This document shows, in pieces, positions 26,970 through 33,945 of a stretch of 64,000 bases of DNA. The notes under the pieces were generated by a model that worked only from the letters and a program-made list of their open reading frames with translations, ran no database searches and was not told where the DNA came from. Each line of letters opens with the position of its first letter. The stretch's first letter is position 1. Position numbers and translations under genes: made by a program. Where the stretch lies: positions 4,092,001 through 4,156,000 of the forward strand of contig OZ241969.1 of the NCBI GenBank assembly GCA_965204165.1. Reading direction: 5' to 3'. The DNA is from VYFG01 sp965204165. GTDB lineage: Bacteria > Pseudomonadota > Gammaproteobacteria > Arenicellales > Poriferihabitantaceae.

Positions 26970-28088
26970 ATGGATATTGACGAGGCAATCATTCTTACCC
27001 AGGACCGTCTTGCCGAAGAGGGCGGCAGCATGGGTGAACTGCTCGGACAGTTCCGGAACCGGGTCTCGCCGATTCTGATCGGAGACCCCGAATGGAAGCG
27101 CATCCTCGAATGTGCCGGGAAACTTCCCATCACAATGGGCGCCCTTCCATTCGGCTTTGAACTGCCGCTTCATCTGCACAGCCCGCAAGCGGATTTCGGA
27201 GTCTCCATGGCGAGCGGGACCAGGACAGCGGATTTCTTCCATGAACGCGCCCGGACCGACACGAAGGATGAAACCGCCAGGGCGGTCTCGCGGCTGTTCA
27301 GGCAAATGGATTCCGGGCACTCTCCCCTGCGTGACGTCGTCGGCCGCAAGCTGATGCTTGAATATGACATCGGTTCGGCGCGGGACGGGGAACGTTCGCT
27401 TCCGGGCATGTTCCTGAGACCCGGAGAACGCCCGATCATCGGCGCCGGCGGCCAGGCGGATGAGGTCGGCATGGTGGTCGACGCGCTCGTTTCCTGCCTG
27501 GGCTGGGAAATGAATGATGACCAGCGGAATAATGTCCAGCGGGTTTACCTAGCGCAGCCGGAGGATACGCGCATGGATTCGTTTGGTGTTTTCCCGTCCC
27601 GCTCACGGTCAATTCGCCTGGCGATCATGGGCTTCAAGACGCCGCAGGAAACATGCGGCTATCTTGAACAGACGGGTTGGCCGGGCCAGATCTCGGCTGT
27701 CGATTCCGTGCTCGCACGCTTCCGGGAACGGGTGAAGATCGTCCGGACCGGGCTGAATATTGATGTTCGGGATGAGGGGGTCGGCCCGACGCTCGGCCTG
27801 ACCCTCATTGTCAAGCAGAGATATACGAAGGATTCACGGTACTGGATCGACGGCCTGACCGACTGGGACCCGTTACTGAAGGCCTTGAGCCACGAGGACC
27901 TTGTGGCTCAGGAGAAACTGACGGCGCTTGCCGACTGGGTTTCGAAACCGACAATTCTGTTTGCGAAGTCCGGGCGCTTTGTCCTATTGCGCGGCATTCA
28001 CCACATCAAGCTGGTGATCACCGAAAACCGGCTGGGAAAAGCCAAGGCCTACGTATTTATGGTGCTTTCCGGGGCGGTCCCGGAATAG
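26970..28088 (+). CDS. Unknown protein of the RiPP locus (372 aa)
   Basis: I do not recognise a family. The start is the ATG at 26970 with a good ribosome site (GAGGA, 6 nt upstream). It is a soluble, mixed alpha/beta protein with no membrane segment. Notable patches are ELPLHLHSPQADFGVS (about 72-87), DVRDEGVGPTLGLTLIV, and a C-terminal GIHHIKLVIT...AKAYVFMVL. The final His-Lys-beta-strand pattern is faintly reminiscent of ABBA-barrel prenyltransferases, which would fit beside a terpene-cyclase-like gene, but this is a weak impression. It ends just before a strong hairpin and faces the precursor gene. Confidence 0.6.
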   Translation: MDIDEAIILTQDRLAEEGGSMGELLGQFRNRVSPILIGDPEWKRILECAGKLPITMGALPFGFELPLHLHSPQADFGVSMASGTRTADFFHERARTDTKDETARAVSRLFRQMDSGHSPLRDVVGRKLMLEYDIGSARDGERSLPGMFLRPGERPIIGAGGQADEVGMVVDALVSCLGWEMNDDQRNNVQRVYLAQPEDTRMDSFGVFPSRSRSIRLAIMGFKTPQETCGYLEQTGWPGQISAVDSVLARFRERVKIVRTGLNIDVRDEGVGPTLGLTLIVKQRYTKDSRYWIDGLTDWDPLLKALSHEDLVAQEKLTALADWVSKPTILFAKSGRFVLLRGIHHIKLVITENRLGKAKAYVFMVLSGAVPE

Positions 28089-28112
28089 ACAGGCTCCAAA
28101 CAGGCAAACGAA

Positions 28113-28138
28113 ACCCCGCATCCGGCCGGATGCGGGGT
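28113..28138. terminator. Bidirectional terminator hairpin
   Basis: A perfect 26-bp palindrome, two 13-bp arms (ACCCCGCATCCGG and its complement) with no unpaired centre. It lies between the convergent 372-aa gene and the precursor gene; on the minus strand it is followed by TTCGTTT, so it best suits the precursor transcript. Confidence 0.7.
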
Positions 28139-28209
28139 CATTCAAACACTCTATGTATGCGGACCCGGGTTGTTCCGCAAAATGGCCGGCTGATCACCGG
28201 CCGCTTCGT

Positions 28210-28461
28210 TTACCAGCAGCAGCAAAGACCGGCTGAGATGGCCTCAAGTTGCTCTTCGGTAATGTTCGGATCCGGCGGCAGGGCGAGATGCACCGTCTGC
28301 ATGTCGCTCTCATGGATTATGATGTTCATCGAATCGGGAATCGTGACCCCCAGTTCGCCACTGATCGTAGTCTTCGGATCGGCAAGCAACTGTTGCCTGA
28401 ATTCCGTGTCCAGAGCAGACTTCTCGACAATCTGCTTCAGCATTTCATCACCGCTTCTCAT
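28210..28461 (-). CDS. NHLP-family RiPP precursor peptide with a Leu-Cys-Cys-Cys-Trp core
   Basis: Precursor of a ribosomal peptide natural product, 83 aa. The leader is nitrile-hydratase-alpha-like: LDTEFRQQLLADP, TTISGELGV, INIIHE-type strand, VHLALPPDPNITEEQLEAIS, ending at a Ser-Ala-Gly site that suits the C39 peptidase at 20214. Only five residues follow, Leu-Cys-Cys-Cys-Trp, then the stop, which makes the core exceptionally short. Three cysteines are substrates for the YcaO cyclodehydratase at 36488 and the Trp for the halogenase at 31813. The start ATG at 28461 has AAGGGG upstream. It is convergent with the export genes and has its own promoter. Confidence 0.85.
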   Translation of the reverse strand: MRSGDEMLKQIVEKSALDTEFRQQLLADPKTTISGELGVTIPDSMNIIIHESDMQTVHLALPPDPNITEEQLEAISAGLCCCW

Positions 28462-28513
28462 GACAGTACCCCTTTGATTTGGTTACGAACAATACACGAC
28501 ACAATAGCGGCTG

Positions 28514-28542
28514 AACGTAACATGACGATATGGCATGGTCAA
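28514..28542 (-). promoter_or_regulatory. Candidate promoter of the precursor gene
   Basis: On the minus strand TTGACC (28542-28537) and TACGTT (28519-28514) are spaced 17 bp. It lies only 17 bp inside the IS boundary at 28560, so the insertion spared the core promoter but removed anything further upstream. Confidence 0.5.
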
Positions 28543-28559
28543 GAAATGCGGACGCCTGA

Positions 28560-30178
28560 CAGCAATTCCCGCTAAGGGTTAGCTCCATTGTGTCAGGGAG
28601 TGTGATCCGCAGGAGGTTGTGGTTTTAAAGGGATCGGGGCGCAGCGGTCGTTACAGCCACCACTGGGGCTGTAGAACTCATCGGGTCGGTAAACGCTGAA
28701 GAATCGACCTGAACACCCGCCGGTCACGGCGTGATTCAGGGCGGTTCAGGCAGCGCGGGATTGTTTTTGTACCCCCGCGCAATGACCTGATACAGTTTCT
28801 CCCAACTGTCTATCAGGAACAGGCTGAACAGGCCCCTCATCTTGCGCCACAGCGCGGCGCGGCTGTACATGGCCTGGTGTGCCGCATTGAATACGGCACA
28901 GCAGCGCAACTGGATCTGGTCCACCAGAAACGCCAGCATCATCAGGTGCATCAGCACCGTCGACAGGTGCTTGTTGCCGTGACCATAATTGTGTTCCAGG
29001 CCGTAACCCTGGTTCTTCAGCGTGTTGAAGGTTTCGTTCTCTATCTTCCAGCGGGCCCGGCCGGCCCGCATCAACTCCATCAGGTTCGATTCGTCGATCG
29101 GGATATCGGTGACCCAGCAAAAGCGCTGCACCTTGCCCCCGGGACGGTGCTCCCGGTACTCAAGGAAGTTCACCTCCAGATCAAAGTGGTCGTCGTTCAA
29201 CGGCACCCGGTTCAGATACCGGAAGCGATGCACTACCCCCTGCCCGTCCCGGCACTCATGTTCCGGAACGCCCCGGGTCTTCGACACCCAGTCGTACAGA
29301 AACCGGTGGTCCCCTTCCTTCGCACCCAGCACATAGCGCATGTCCAGTGACTCCAGCAGCCGGATGTGCGGACCGTTCGAGGCCAGGCCATCTTCAACCA
29401 CCAGCAACCGCAAATGCGGATGGTTGCGACGGACACGCTTCAGCAGCCGCCTTGCGGCATTCCGCTCACAGTCGTTCTTGCCGGATCCGTCCCCCTTCAG
29501 GATCGGTTCTGGCATCAGGGGGATCACCTCGCGGCAGTCCGGATGCACCAGCACCGCACCGAGCAACTGGTGATAGTACGTCACCCGACCGTCACGATGA
29601 TGCTTGCTGCAGCAGTGCGCGCAATGCACCTTCTGCGAGGAGAACAGCCCGGTGCCGTCCACCGACAGCACATAGCGGCCGTCCAGCACCTCGAAACCCT
29701 CCAGACCCTTGCCCCGCTGCAGCAGCGCAAACAGCCGCTTGTATACCGGCTCGAACACCCCCGGGTCCAATTCGTCCAGCCGTTCCCTCATGTACGTGTC
29801 GCTCGGCGCCTGCGCCACCCCGTACAGATGCTTCAGATTGTGCCGCACCGCTTCCTCGGACTGCGACCGCTCGAACTGCAGCAGCGATGGATATTTCAGA
29901 CCGAACATCGCCAGCGCCGACATCATGACGTCCGACAACGGGAACTTGCGGGTGCGCTTCGTGTCCGGAATCTCCTCGAAACTCGACCGGATCGACTGCA
30001 GCAATCCCTGTGCGCTCAAGTGTTTGCGATTTGATGGTTCACGCATCCAATTTCACCTGGTTCATGAAATTGGAACTGTATGATACCAGAATTCCTGAAA
30101 AACTTTACGAAAAAGTTTTTTCCGTATCTCTCTATCACCTTGTATTTGCTTGACTTTTTAAACCAGCGGGAATTGCTG
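28560..30178 (-). mobile_element. Insertion sequence, copy A, with 9-bp target duplication
   Basis: 1619-bp element bounded by perfect 14-bp inverted repeats (CAGCAATTCCCGCT at 28560-28573 and its complement at 30165-30178). The flanks are identical: GACGCCTGA at 28551-28559 and again at 30179-30187, a clean 9-bp target duplication. It contains one transposase gene. The same ends flank copy B at 57173-58792. It separates the precursor gene from the LolA-like gene. Confidence 0.92.
28736..30046 (-). CDS. DDE transposase of IS copy A
   Basis: 436-aa transposase of an IS4-like group with an RNase-H-type DDE core. Visible landmarks are LSVDGTGLFSS (first Asp), LLVVEDGLASNGPHI and RARWKIENETFNTLKNQGY, a YREK-like region with the final Glu, followed by HNYGHG. 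A cysteine/histidine cluster (HCAHCCSKHH) is shared with copy B and may bind metal. It is intact. I do not assign a specific IS family; 9-bp duplications fit the IS4 assemblage. Confidence 0.88.
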   Translation of the reverse strand: MREPSNRKHLSAQGLLQSIRSSFEEIPDTKRTRKFPLSDVMMSALAMFGLKYPSLLQFERSQSEEAVRHNLKHLYGVAQAPSDTYMRERLDELDPGVFEPVYKRLFALLQRGKGLEGFEVLDGRYVLSVDGTGLFSSQKVHCAHCCSKHHRDGRVTYYHQLLGAVLVHPDCREVIPLMPEPILKGDGSGKNDCERNAARRLLKRVRRNHPHLRLLVVEDGLASNGPHIRLLESLDMRYVLGAKEGDHRFLYDWVSKTRGVPEHECRDGQGVVHRFRYLNRVPLNDDHFDLEVNFLEYREHRPGGKVQRFCWVTDIPIDESNLMELMRAGRARWKIENETFNTLKNQGYGLEHNYGHGNKHLSTVLMHLMMLAFLVDQIQLRCCAVFNAAHQAMYSRAALWRKMRGLFSLFLIDSWEKLYQVIARGYKNNPALPEPP

Positions 30179-30193
30179 GACGCCTGAAAGTAT

Positions 30194-30233
30194 CCTTTAC
30201 AAACCCTTTACACACCATTTACGAGAACCTTAC
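30194..30233 (+). repeat. Four 11-bp direct repeats (TTTAC-type) upstream of the LolA-like gene
   Basis: The motif (C)CTTTAC recurs at 30194, 30205, 30216 (CATTTAC) and 30227 (ACCTTAC), exactly 11 bp apart, so on one face of the helix. This spacing is typical of tandem binding sites for OmpR/PhoB-type regulators. It lies about 185 bp upstream of the LolA-like gene and right next to the IS target duplication. Confidence 0.5.
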
Positions 30234-30416
30234 AAAACACTGAAAAATCTGGCCATGTGTGCATCGGCGCCAGCAATCGATTTCCCGTGGCGCGCACCTG
30301 CCGGCGCCGGAAATGATCGGCACAGTGCCGTGAATTCCCGGGGGAATGTATCACGTCTGGAATTTCCCGCAAGGCCGCAGCTTCACCTTTACCGAGGTAT
30401 CAATGTACAATGATTC

Positions 30417-31319
30417 ATGTCCACAACGGGGCCTGTGCGGATGTTCCCTGACCACGAAACCGACGCAAACAGGTATGTCCGCCAGGGCCGGCTCAAGGGC
30501 TTGCCAAACCGCCGGGGCGCCCGGTTGAATTCCGTGCACAGTGTCTTGGCGCTGGCATGCTTGTGCCTGCCAGGTGCACTTGCCCTTGCCGAGGAAGAAA
30601 CGCCGGAAGACAAGGGCCTGAGGATCGCGCGCGAAGCAAGCGCCCTTAACGACGGCTTCGGGGATTACACCGCCGGCATGCGGATGGTGCTGCGCGACCG
30701 GCAGGGCCGGGAGAGTGTCCGTCAGATGCGCTTCAAGGTGCTGGAGATGCAGGAGGATGGCGACCGGAGCTTGTTCGTGTTCGACCAGCCACGGGACGTG
30801 CAGGGCACCGCCCTCCTGACGCACGCCCACATCAACACCCAGGACGACCAGTGGCTGTATCTGCCGGCCCTGAAAAGGGTGAAGCGCATCAACGCCTCGT
30901 CACGTTCAGGGTCATTCATGGGGAGCGAGTTTTCCTACGAAGACATGAGCTCTTCGGAGGTGGAAGAGTACACCCATAGGTTTCTTCGCGACGAGCCATG
31001 CGGGGCGCTCACCTGTACGGTGATCGAGCAGGTCCCCCTGGACAGGAAATCCGGATACAGCCGCAAGGTCGTTTGGCAGGATACCGGCGAACTCCGAACC
31101 TGGAAGATGGAGCTTTACGACCGCAAGGACTCGCATCTGAAAACTCTCACGTTCGAGAACTACCAGCAATACCTGGACCAGTACTGGCGGGCGGGAGAAC
31201 AAACGATGGTTAACCACCTGACCGGTGCGAGCACGGTGCTGCAATGGGCCGATTTCCGGTTTCGCACCGGACTTGATGAAAGCGAATTCACCAAACCGGC
31301 TCTGCGACGCGTGCGCTGA
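30417..31319 (+). CDS. LolA-like outer-membrane lipoprotein-sorting protein
   Basis: Periplasmic lipid-carrier-type protein, 300 aa from the ATG at 30417. A signal peptide (VHSVLALACLCLPGALALAEE) begins only near residue 39, so the true start may be the TTG at 30525 or GTG at 30534. The mature part has the LolA-like half-barrel pattern: MRMVLRDRQGRES, DQWLYLPALKRVKRI, GSFMGSEFSYEDM, YSRKVVWQDTGELRTWKMELYD and LTGASTVLQWADFRF. This family works with RND exporters such as the one at 17155; its outer-membrane partner gene follows only as a remnant. Confidence 0.8.
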   Translation: MSTTGPVRMFPDHETDANRYVRQGRLKGLPNRRGARLNSVHSVLALACLCLPGALALAEEETPEDKGLRIAREASALNDGFGDYTAGMRMVLRDRQGRESVRQMRFKVLEMQEDGDRSLFVFDQPRDVQGTALLTHAHINTQDDQWLYLPALKRVKRINASSRSGSFMGSEFSYEDMSSSEVEEYTHRFLRDEPCGALTCTVIEQVPLDRKSGYSRKVVWQDTGELRTWKMELYDRKDSHLKTLTFENYQQYLDQYWRAGEQTMVNHLTGASTVLQWADFRFRTGLDESEFTKPALRRVR

Positions 31320-31380
31320 TGCGGCCCGGCAACGCAATTGCGGCCCTCCTGCGTGAGGTCTACCTGTTGATGTATGGAGA

Positions 31381-31536
31381 CTGGGACGAGAACTCCTGGG
31401 TCAGGAAGAGAATTACAACGCTTTCATCTTCGGTCTGGAACGCACTGTCTACACGCTGTTCGGCTCCCGGACGGACCTGACCTACGACGTACGACGCGAC
31501 AGTTTCCCGGGTGTGGGATTCACGTACAGTTTCTGA
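31381..31536 (+). pseudogene. Remnant of an outer-membrane beta-barrel gene
   Basis: In the frame starting at 31381 the sequence reads ENYNAFIFGLERTVYTLFGSRTDL, which matches a central strand region of the barrel proteins that follow LolA-like/RND genes, and ends DSFPGVGFTYSF-stop, a classic barrel end with terminal Phe. The two pieces are joined directly, as if hundreds of internal codons were deleted; upstream the frame closes at 31354-31356 and lacks a signal peptide. It lies 60 bp after the LolA-like gene. Confidence 0.55.
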
Positions 31537-31793
31537 TGGCGTCCGTGGCAGGGGCCTGGCGATCCGCGGCGGGGTTATGCCATCGGCCGGGGAGTCGGAT
31601 ATCGCCCCCATGAGCGGATTTCATGTGCTGAATCAACCAATTACCTTCCTTCCCAAACGGGTCGTCCGGAGAATTACAGGTCCGGGGGCCATGAAAAAAA
31701 CAAACGATGGTGCTAAGATGACGACAGGTTGCCGGGCAATTGGCACATCCAGGTTTCCATTCTGGCGCAATTGACCGGCATCTGCGGAAGTCA

Positions 31794-31826
31794 ATCAGGG
31801 TGATCCATCAGGGTGATCCATCAGGG
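31794..31826 (+). repeat. Tandem 13-bp repeat over the halogenase start
   Basis: ATCAGGGTGATCC is repeated twice (31794-31806, 31807-31819) with a 7-bp third copy. Each unit carries an AGGG and a GTG; the second GTG (31813) is the first possible start of the halogenase frame, and the AGGG of the first unit sits 12 nt upstream as a candidate ribosome site. Confidence 0.6.
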
Positions 31827-33087
31827 CAGCAAATCCTTGCAGAAGATCGCGGTTGTGGGACGCGGAACCGCGGGGTCTCTGGCTGCCGCCAGCGTAACGC
31901 GCCTTCTCTCCGGCCGGGACTACGAGCTGCACCACATCTATGACTCGCGTATCCCGGTCATCGGCGTGGGTGAAGGCAGCTGGCCGAGCCTGGTTCAGCA
32001 GTTGCAGCACCTGACGGATCTGCCCCACGATACCGTCCAGCAGCGTCTCAAAGGAACTCGCAAGTACGGGGTCGCATTCGAGGGATGGGGGGTGCGCGAC
32101 CAGGATTTCACCCACTACTTCATGCCGGTAAAGGAGTCCTACGCCTATCACCTGTCCGCCGACCTGATGGGGGACCTGCTGCACGAAAGCACGCACGCGC
32201 GCCACATCGACGCGAAAGTGCTCGGGATCACCAGGGTGGACGGCGGCGCGGAAGTGGAATTCGAGGGCCTGGCGCCGGAACGCTACGACCTGGTCTTCGA
32301 TGCCCGCGGATTTCCCAGGGAACTCCAGCCCGAACAGCACATCGACATTTCGTTCATTCCCACCAATACGGCCGTCATCCGCCGCTGCCCGGCAATCTTC
32401 GGGGAGGATCGGGGCGGACCGGTCCTGCAACATACCTATACCCGCGCGGTTGCGCGTCCGCACGGCTGGATTTTCGTCATTCCGCTTCAAGTACACACAT
32501 CCTACGGGTACATCTTCAACCGCGATGTATCCGGCCTTGACGAAGTCGAGTCGGATTTCGATGCCTTCCTTGCAACCGATGGCGTACCGGAATTCGAGCA
32601 GCGCGCCGTCATCCAGTTCCCCAATTTCGTCCATCGGCAGATGTACGACGGCGCGGTGGCCCGCATCGGCAATGCGGCGGCCTTCATGGAGCCCCTCGAG
32701 GCAACGGCCATCGTGTCCGCCCAGTTGCAGATCGGGATGGTCCTCCAAACGCGTCTCAACCGCCCAATCGAGCATATTGAACGCGACGCACCGGTTGTCA
32801 ACCGGTTCCTCGTCAACAACATGCTCTGTTACGGCCTGTTCGTCGGCTGGCACTACTGCCTTGGCTCAAAGTACGACAGCGGGTTCTGGTGCCATGCCCG
32901 TGACCACGTCTGGCCACGGCACCGCAAGGCGGCGGCTCCCGAGTCCGTGGACTGCGACGCACTCCGCAAGTTCGACGGCATGTTCGAACTGATGCGCCAG
33001 CCGGAAATCGGCGAGGCGGACTGGAACCGGATGTGCGCAGTCCCCCTCACAAGCTATGACCAGATGTCCCGCGGTCTTGGCTGCTGA
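31813..33087 (+). CDS. Flavin-dependent (tryptophan) halogenase-like protein
   Basis: FAD/chloride-dependent halogenase family, 424 aa, about 100 shorter than PrnA or RebH. It has the FAD-binding GRGTAG near the N-terminus, GVGEGSWPSL (the GVGExxxP segment), Lys84 in RKYGVAFEGWG aligning with the catalytic lysine of tryptophan halogenases, and MEPLEATA matching the region of the catalytic glutamate. The GWxWxIP signature appears as GWIFVIPL, with Phe for the second Trp. A free-tryptophan or peptide Trp substrate is possible; the core peptide in this locus ends in Trp. A flavin reductase is not encoded nearby. Start is a GTG. Confidence 0.82.
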   Translation: MIHQGSKSLQKIAVVGRGTAGSLAAASVTRLLSGRDYELHHIYDSRIPVIGVGEGSWPSLVQQLQHLTDLPHDTVQQRLKGTRKYGVAFEGWGVRDQDFTHYFMPVKESYAYHLSADLMGDLLHESTHARHIDAKVLGITRVDGGAEVEFEGLAPERYDLVFDARGFPRELQPEQHIDISFIPTNTAVIRRCPAIFGEDRGGPVLQHTYTRAVARPHGWIFVIPLQVHTSYGYIFNRDVSGLDEVESDFDAFLATDGVPEFEQRAVIQFPNFVHRQMYDGAVARIGNAAAFMEPLEATAIVSAQLQIGMVLQTRLNRPIEHIERDAPVVNRFLVNNMLCYGLFVGWHYCLGSKYDSGFWCHARDHVWPRHRKAAAPESVDCDALRKFDGMFELMRQPEIGEADWNRMCAVPLTSYDQMSRGLGC

Positions 33088-33143
33088 CCCCTCCCCCGGA
33101 ACAGTACAGCCGGGATTCCCCTGCAACAGCGCCTGCCCCGGGA

Positions 33144-33542
33144 TCAGGCCAGGGTGTCCACCAGTCGCGCTTCCGTAATTCTGCGGTCCCGGGTCAGCAG
33201 CGTCGCGCCGAGCACCCGGGCCGTGGCAACCAGGATGCGGTCTGCCGGGTCACGATGGAAGGAATCGGGCAACGAGGCCAACTCGGCCGCGATCGCCGGT
33301 GATATTCCATTTCGCCGCACCAGTGGAGGTGCCGCCAGCTTCCCCAGCCACTCCCGCAGGGGAATCGTGAGGCGAATCCGGCCAAGGCTGTGCAGCATGG
33401 CCACTTCCCACAGGGAGATATCGGAGATCAGCAACGGCGAATCCGCATCGGCGGCTGCAATCACTTCCTGCTGGTCACGGGACAGCCGGCCCCGGTCTTC
33501 ATGCCACCAGAGCAGAATGTGTGTGTCGAGCAGGGCCTTCAC
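33144..33542 (-). CDS. PIN-domain toxin (VapC-like)
   Basis: Probable site-specific ribonuclease toxin, 132 aa. PIN-domain acids are in place: LLDTHILLWW (Asp6), SDISLWEVAML (Glu), RDPADRILVATA (Asp) and LLTRDRRI (Asp). It overlaps the antitoxin gene by 4 nt (stop/start), the standard cassette order. It lies between the halogenase and hydroxylase genes, opposite to them. Confidence 0.88.
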   Translation of the reverse strand: MKALLDTHILLWWHEDRGRLSRDQQEVIAAADADSPLLISDISLWEVAMLHSLGRIRLTIPLREWLGKLAAPPLVRRNGISPAIAAELASLPDSFHRDPADRILVATARVLGATLLTRDRRITEARLVDTLA

Positions 33543-33778
33543 GGCTTCAGGACGTCCCAGTATTCTTCCGGCAACACCGGCTTCACAACATCCCCGACCA
33601 GTTCGACCGTCCCGGCCAGCTCGGCCTGGGGAAACGCCCTGTCTTCCCCGGTAGGACGAACCAGCACCGCAACGGGTCTCCCGCGCTTCAGAATGACCAC
33701 CCGTTCCCCCGTCTCATGGACGCGGTCAAGGATGGCAAGGCAGCGGGCCTTGAAGTCGGATGCATTGATGGTTGTCAT
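33539..33778 (-). CDS. Phd/YefM-type antitoxin
   Basis: Antitoxin partner of the PIN protein, about 79 aa from the ATG at 33778. It has the Phd pattern TTINASDFKARCLAILDRVHETGERVVILKRGRPVAVLV (DNA-binding and dimer domain), with a C-terminal toxin-binding tail. An in-frame ATG at 33793 exists but falls on the candidate promoter, so 33778 is preferred. Confidence 0.85.
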   Translation of the reverse strand: MTTINASDFKARCLAILDRVHETGERVVILKRGRPVAVLVRPTGEDRAFPQAELAGTVELVGDVVKPVLPEEYWDVLKP

Positions 33779-33784
33779 ATGACT

Positions 33785-33812
33785 AGTATCCATGACTGGT
33801 CATATATGTCAA
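33785..33812 (-). promoter_or_regulatory. Promoter/operator of the Phd-VapC module
   Basis: Minus-strand TTGACA (33812-33807) and GATACT (33790-33785) with 16-bp spacing. Transcription would begin about at the antitoxin ATG (33778), implying a leaderless mRNA. The direct repeat ATGACTaGTATCC/ATGACTgGTCATA across this region on the plus strand is a plausible autoregulatory operator. Confidence 0.5.
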
Positions 33813-33845
33813 GGCCAGAATTCCGGAGGTTTCGGTACACTGCCC

Positions 33846-33875
33846 TTGACCGCACAGTTACGGGAAAGGAATAAT
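33846..33875 (+). promoter_or_regulatory. Candidate promoter of the hydroxylase-YcaO operon
   Basis: TTGACC (33846-33851) and AATAAT (33870-33875) spaced 18 bp, about 70 bp upstream of the hydroxylase ATG. Confidence 0.45.
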
Positions 33876-33945
33876 TCCACTCAGAACAAAACTTTGCGAT
33901 TCAGGGGTTTGTCTGAGCCACTGATGAGCATTCCGGGTATCCACT

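Noticed and set aside
30194..30233. CRISPR-like array
   Set aside because: 11-bp period with no spacers and no cas genes; fits a regulator site instead.
31374..31613. 79-aa plus-strand frame after the LolA-like gene
   Set aside because: The frame starting at 31381 gives a clear barrel remnant while this one gives Arg/Gly-rich noise.
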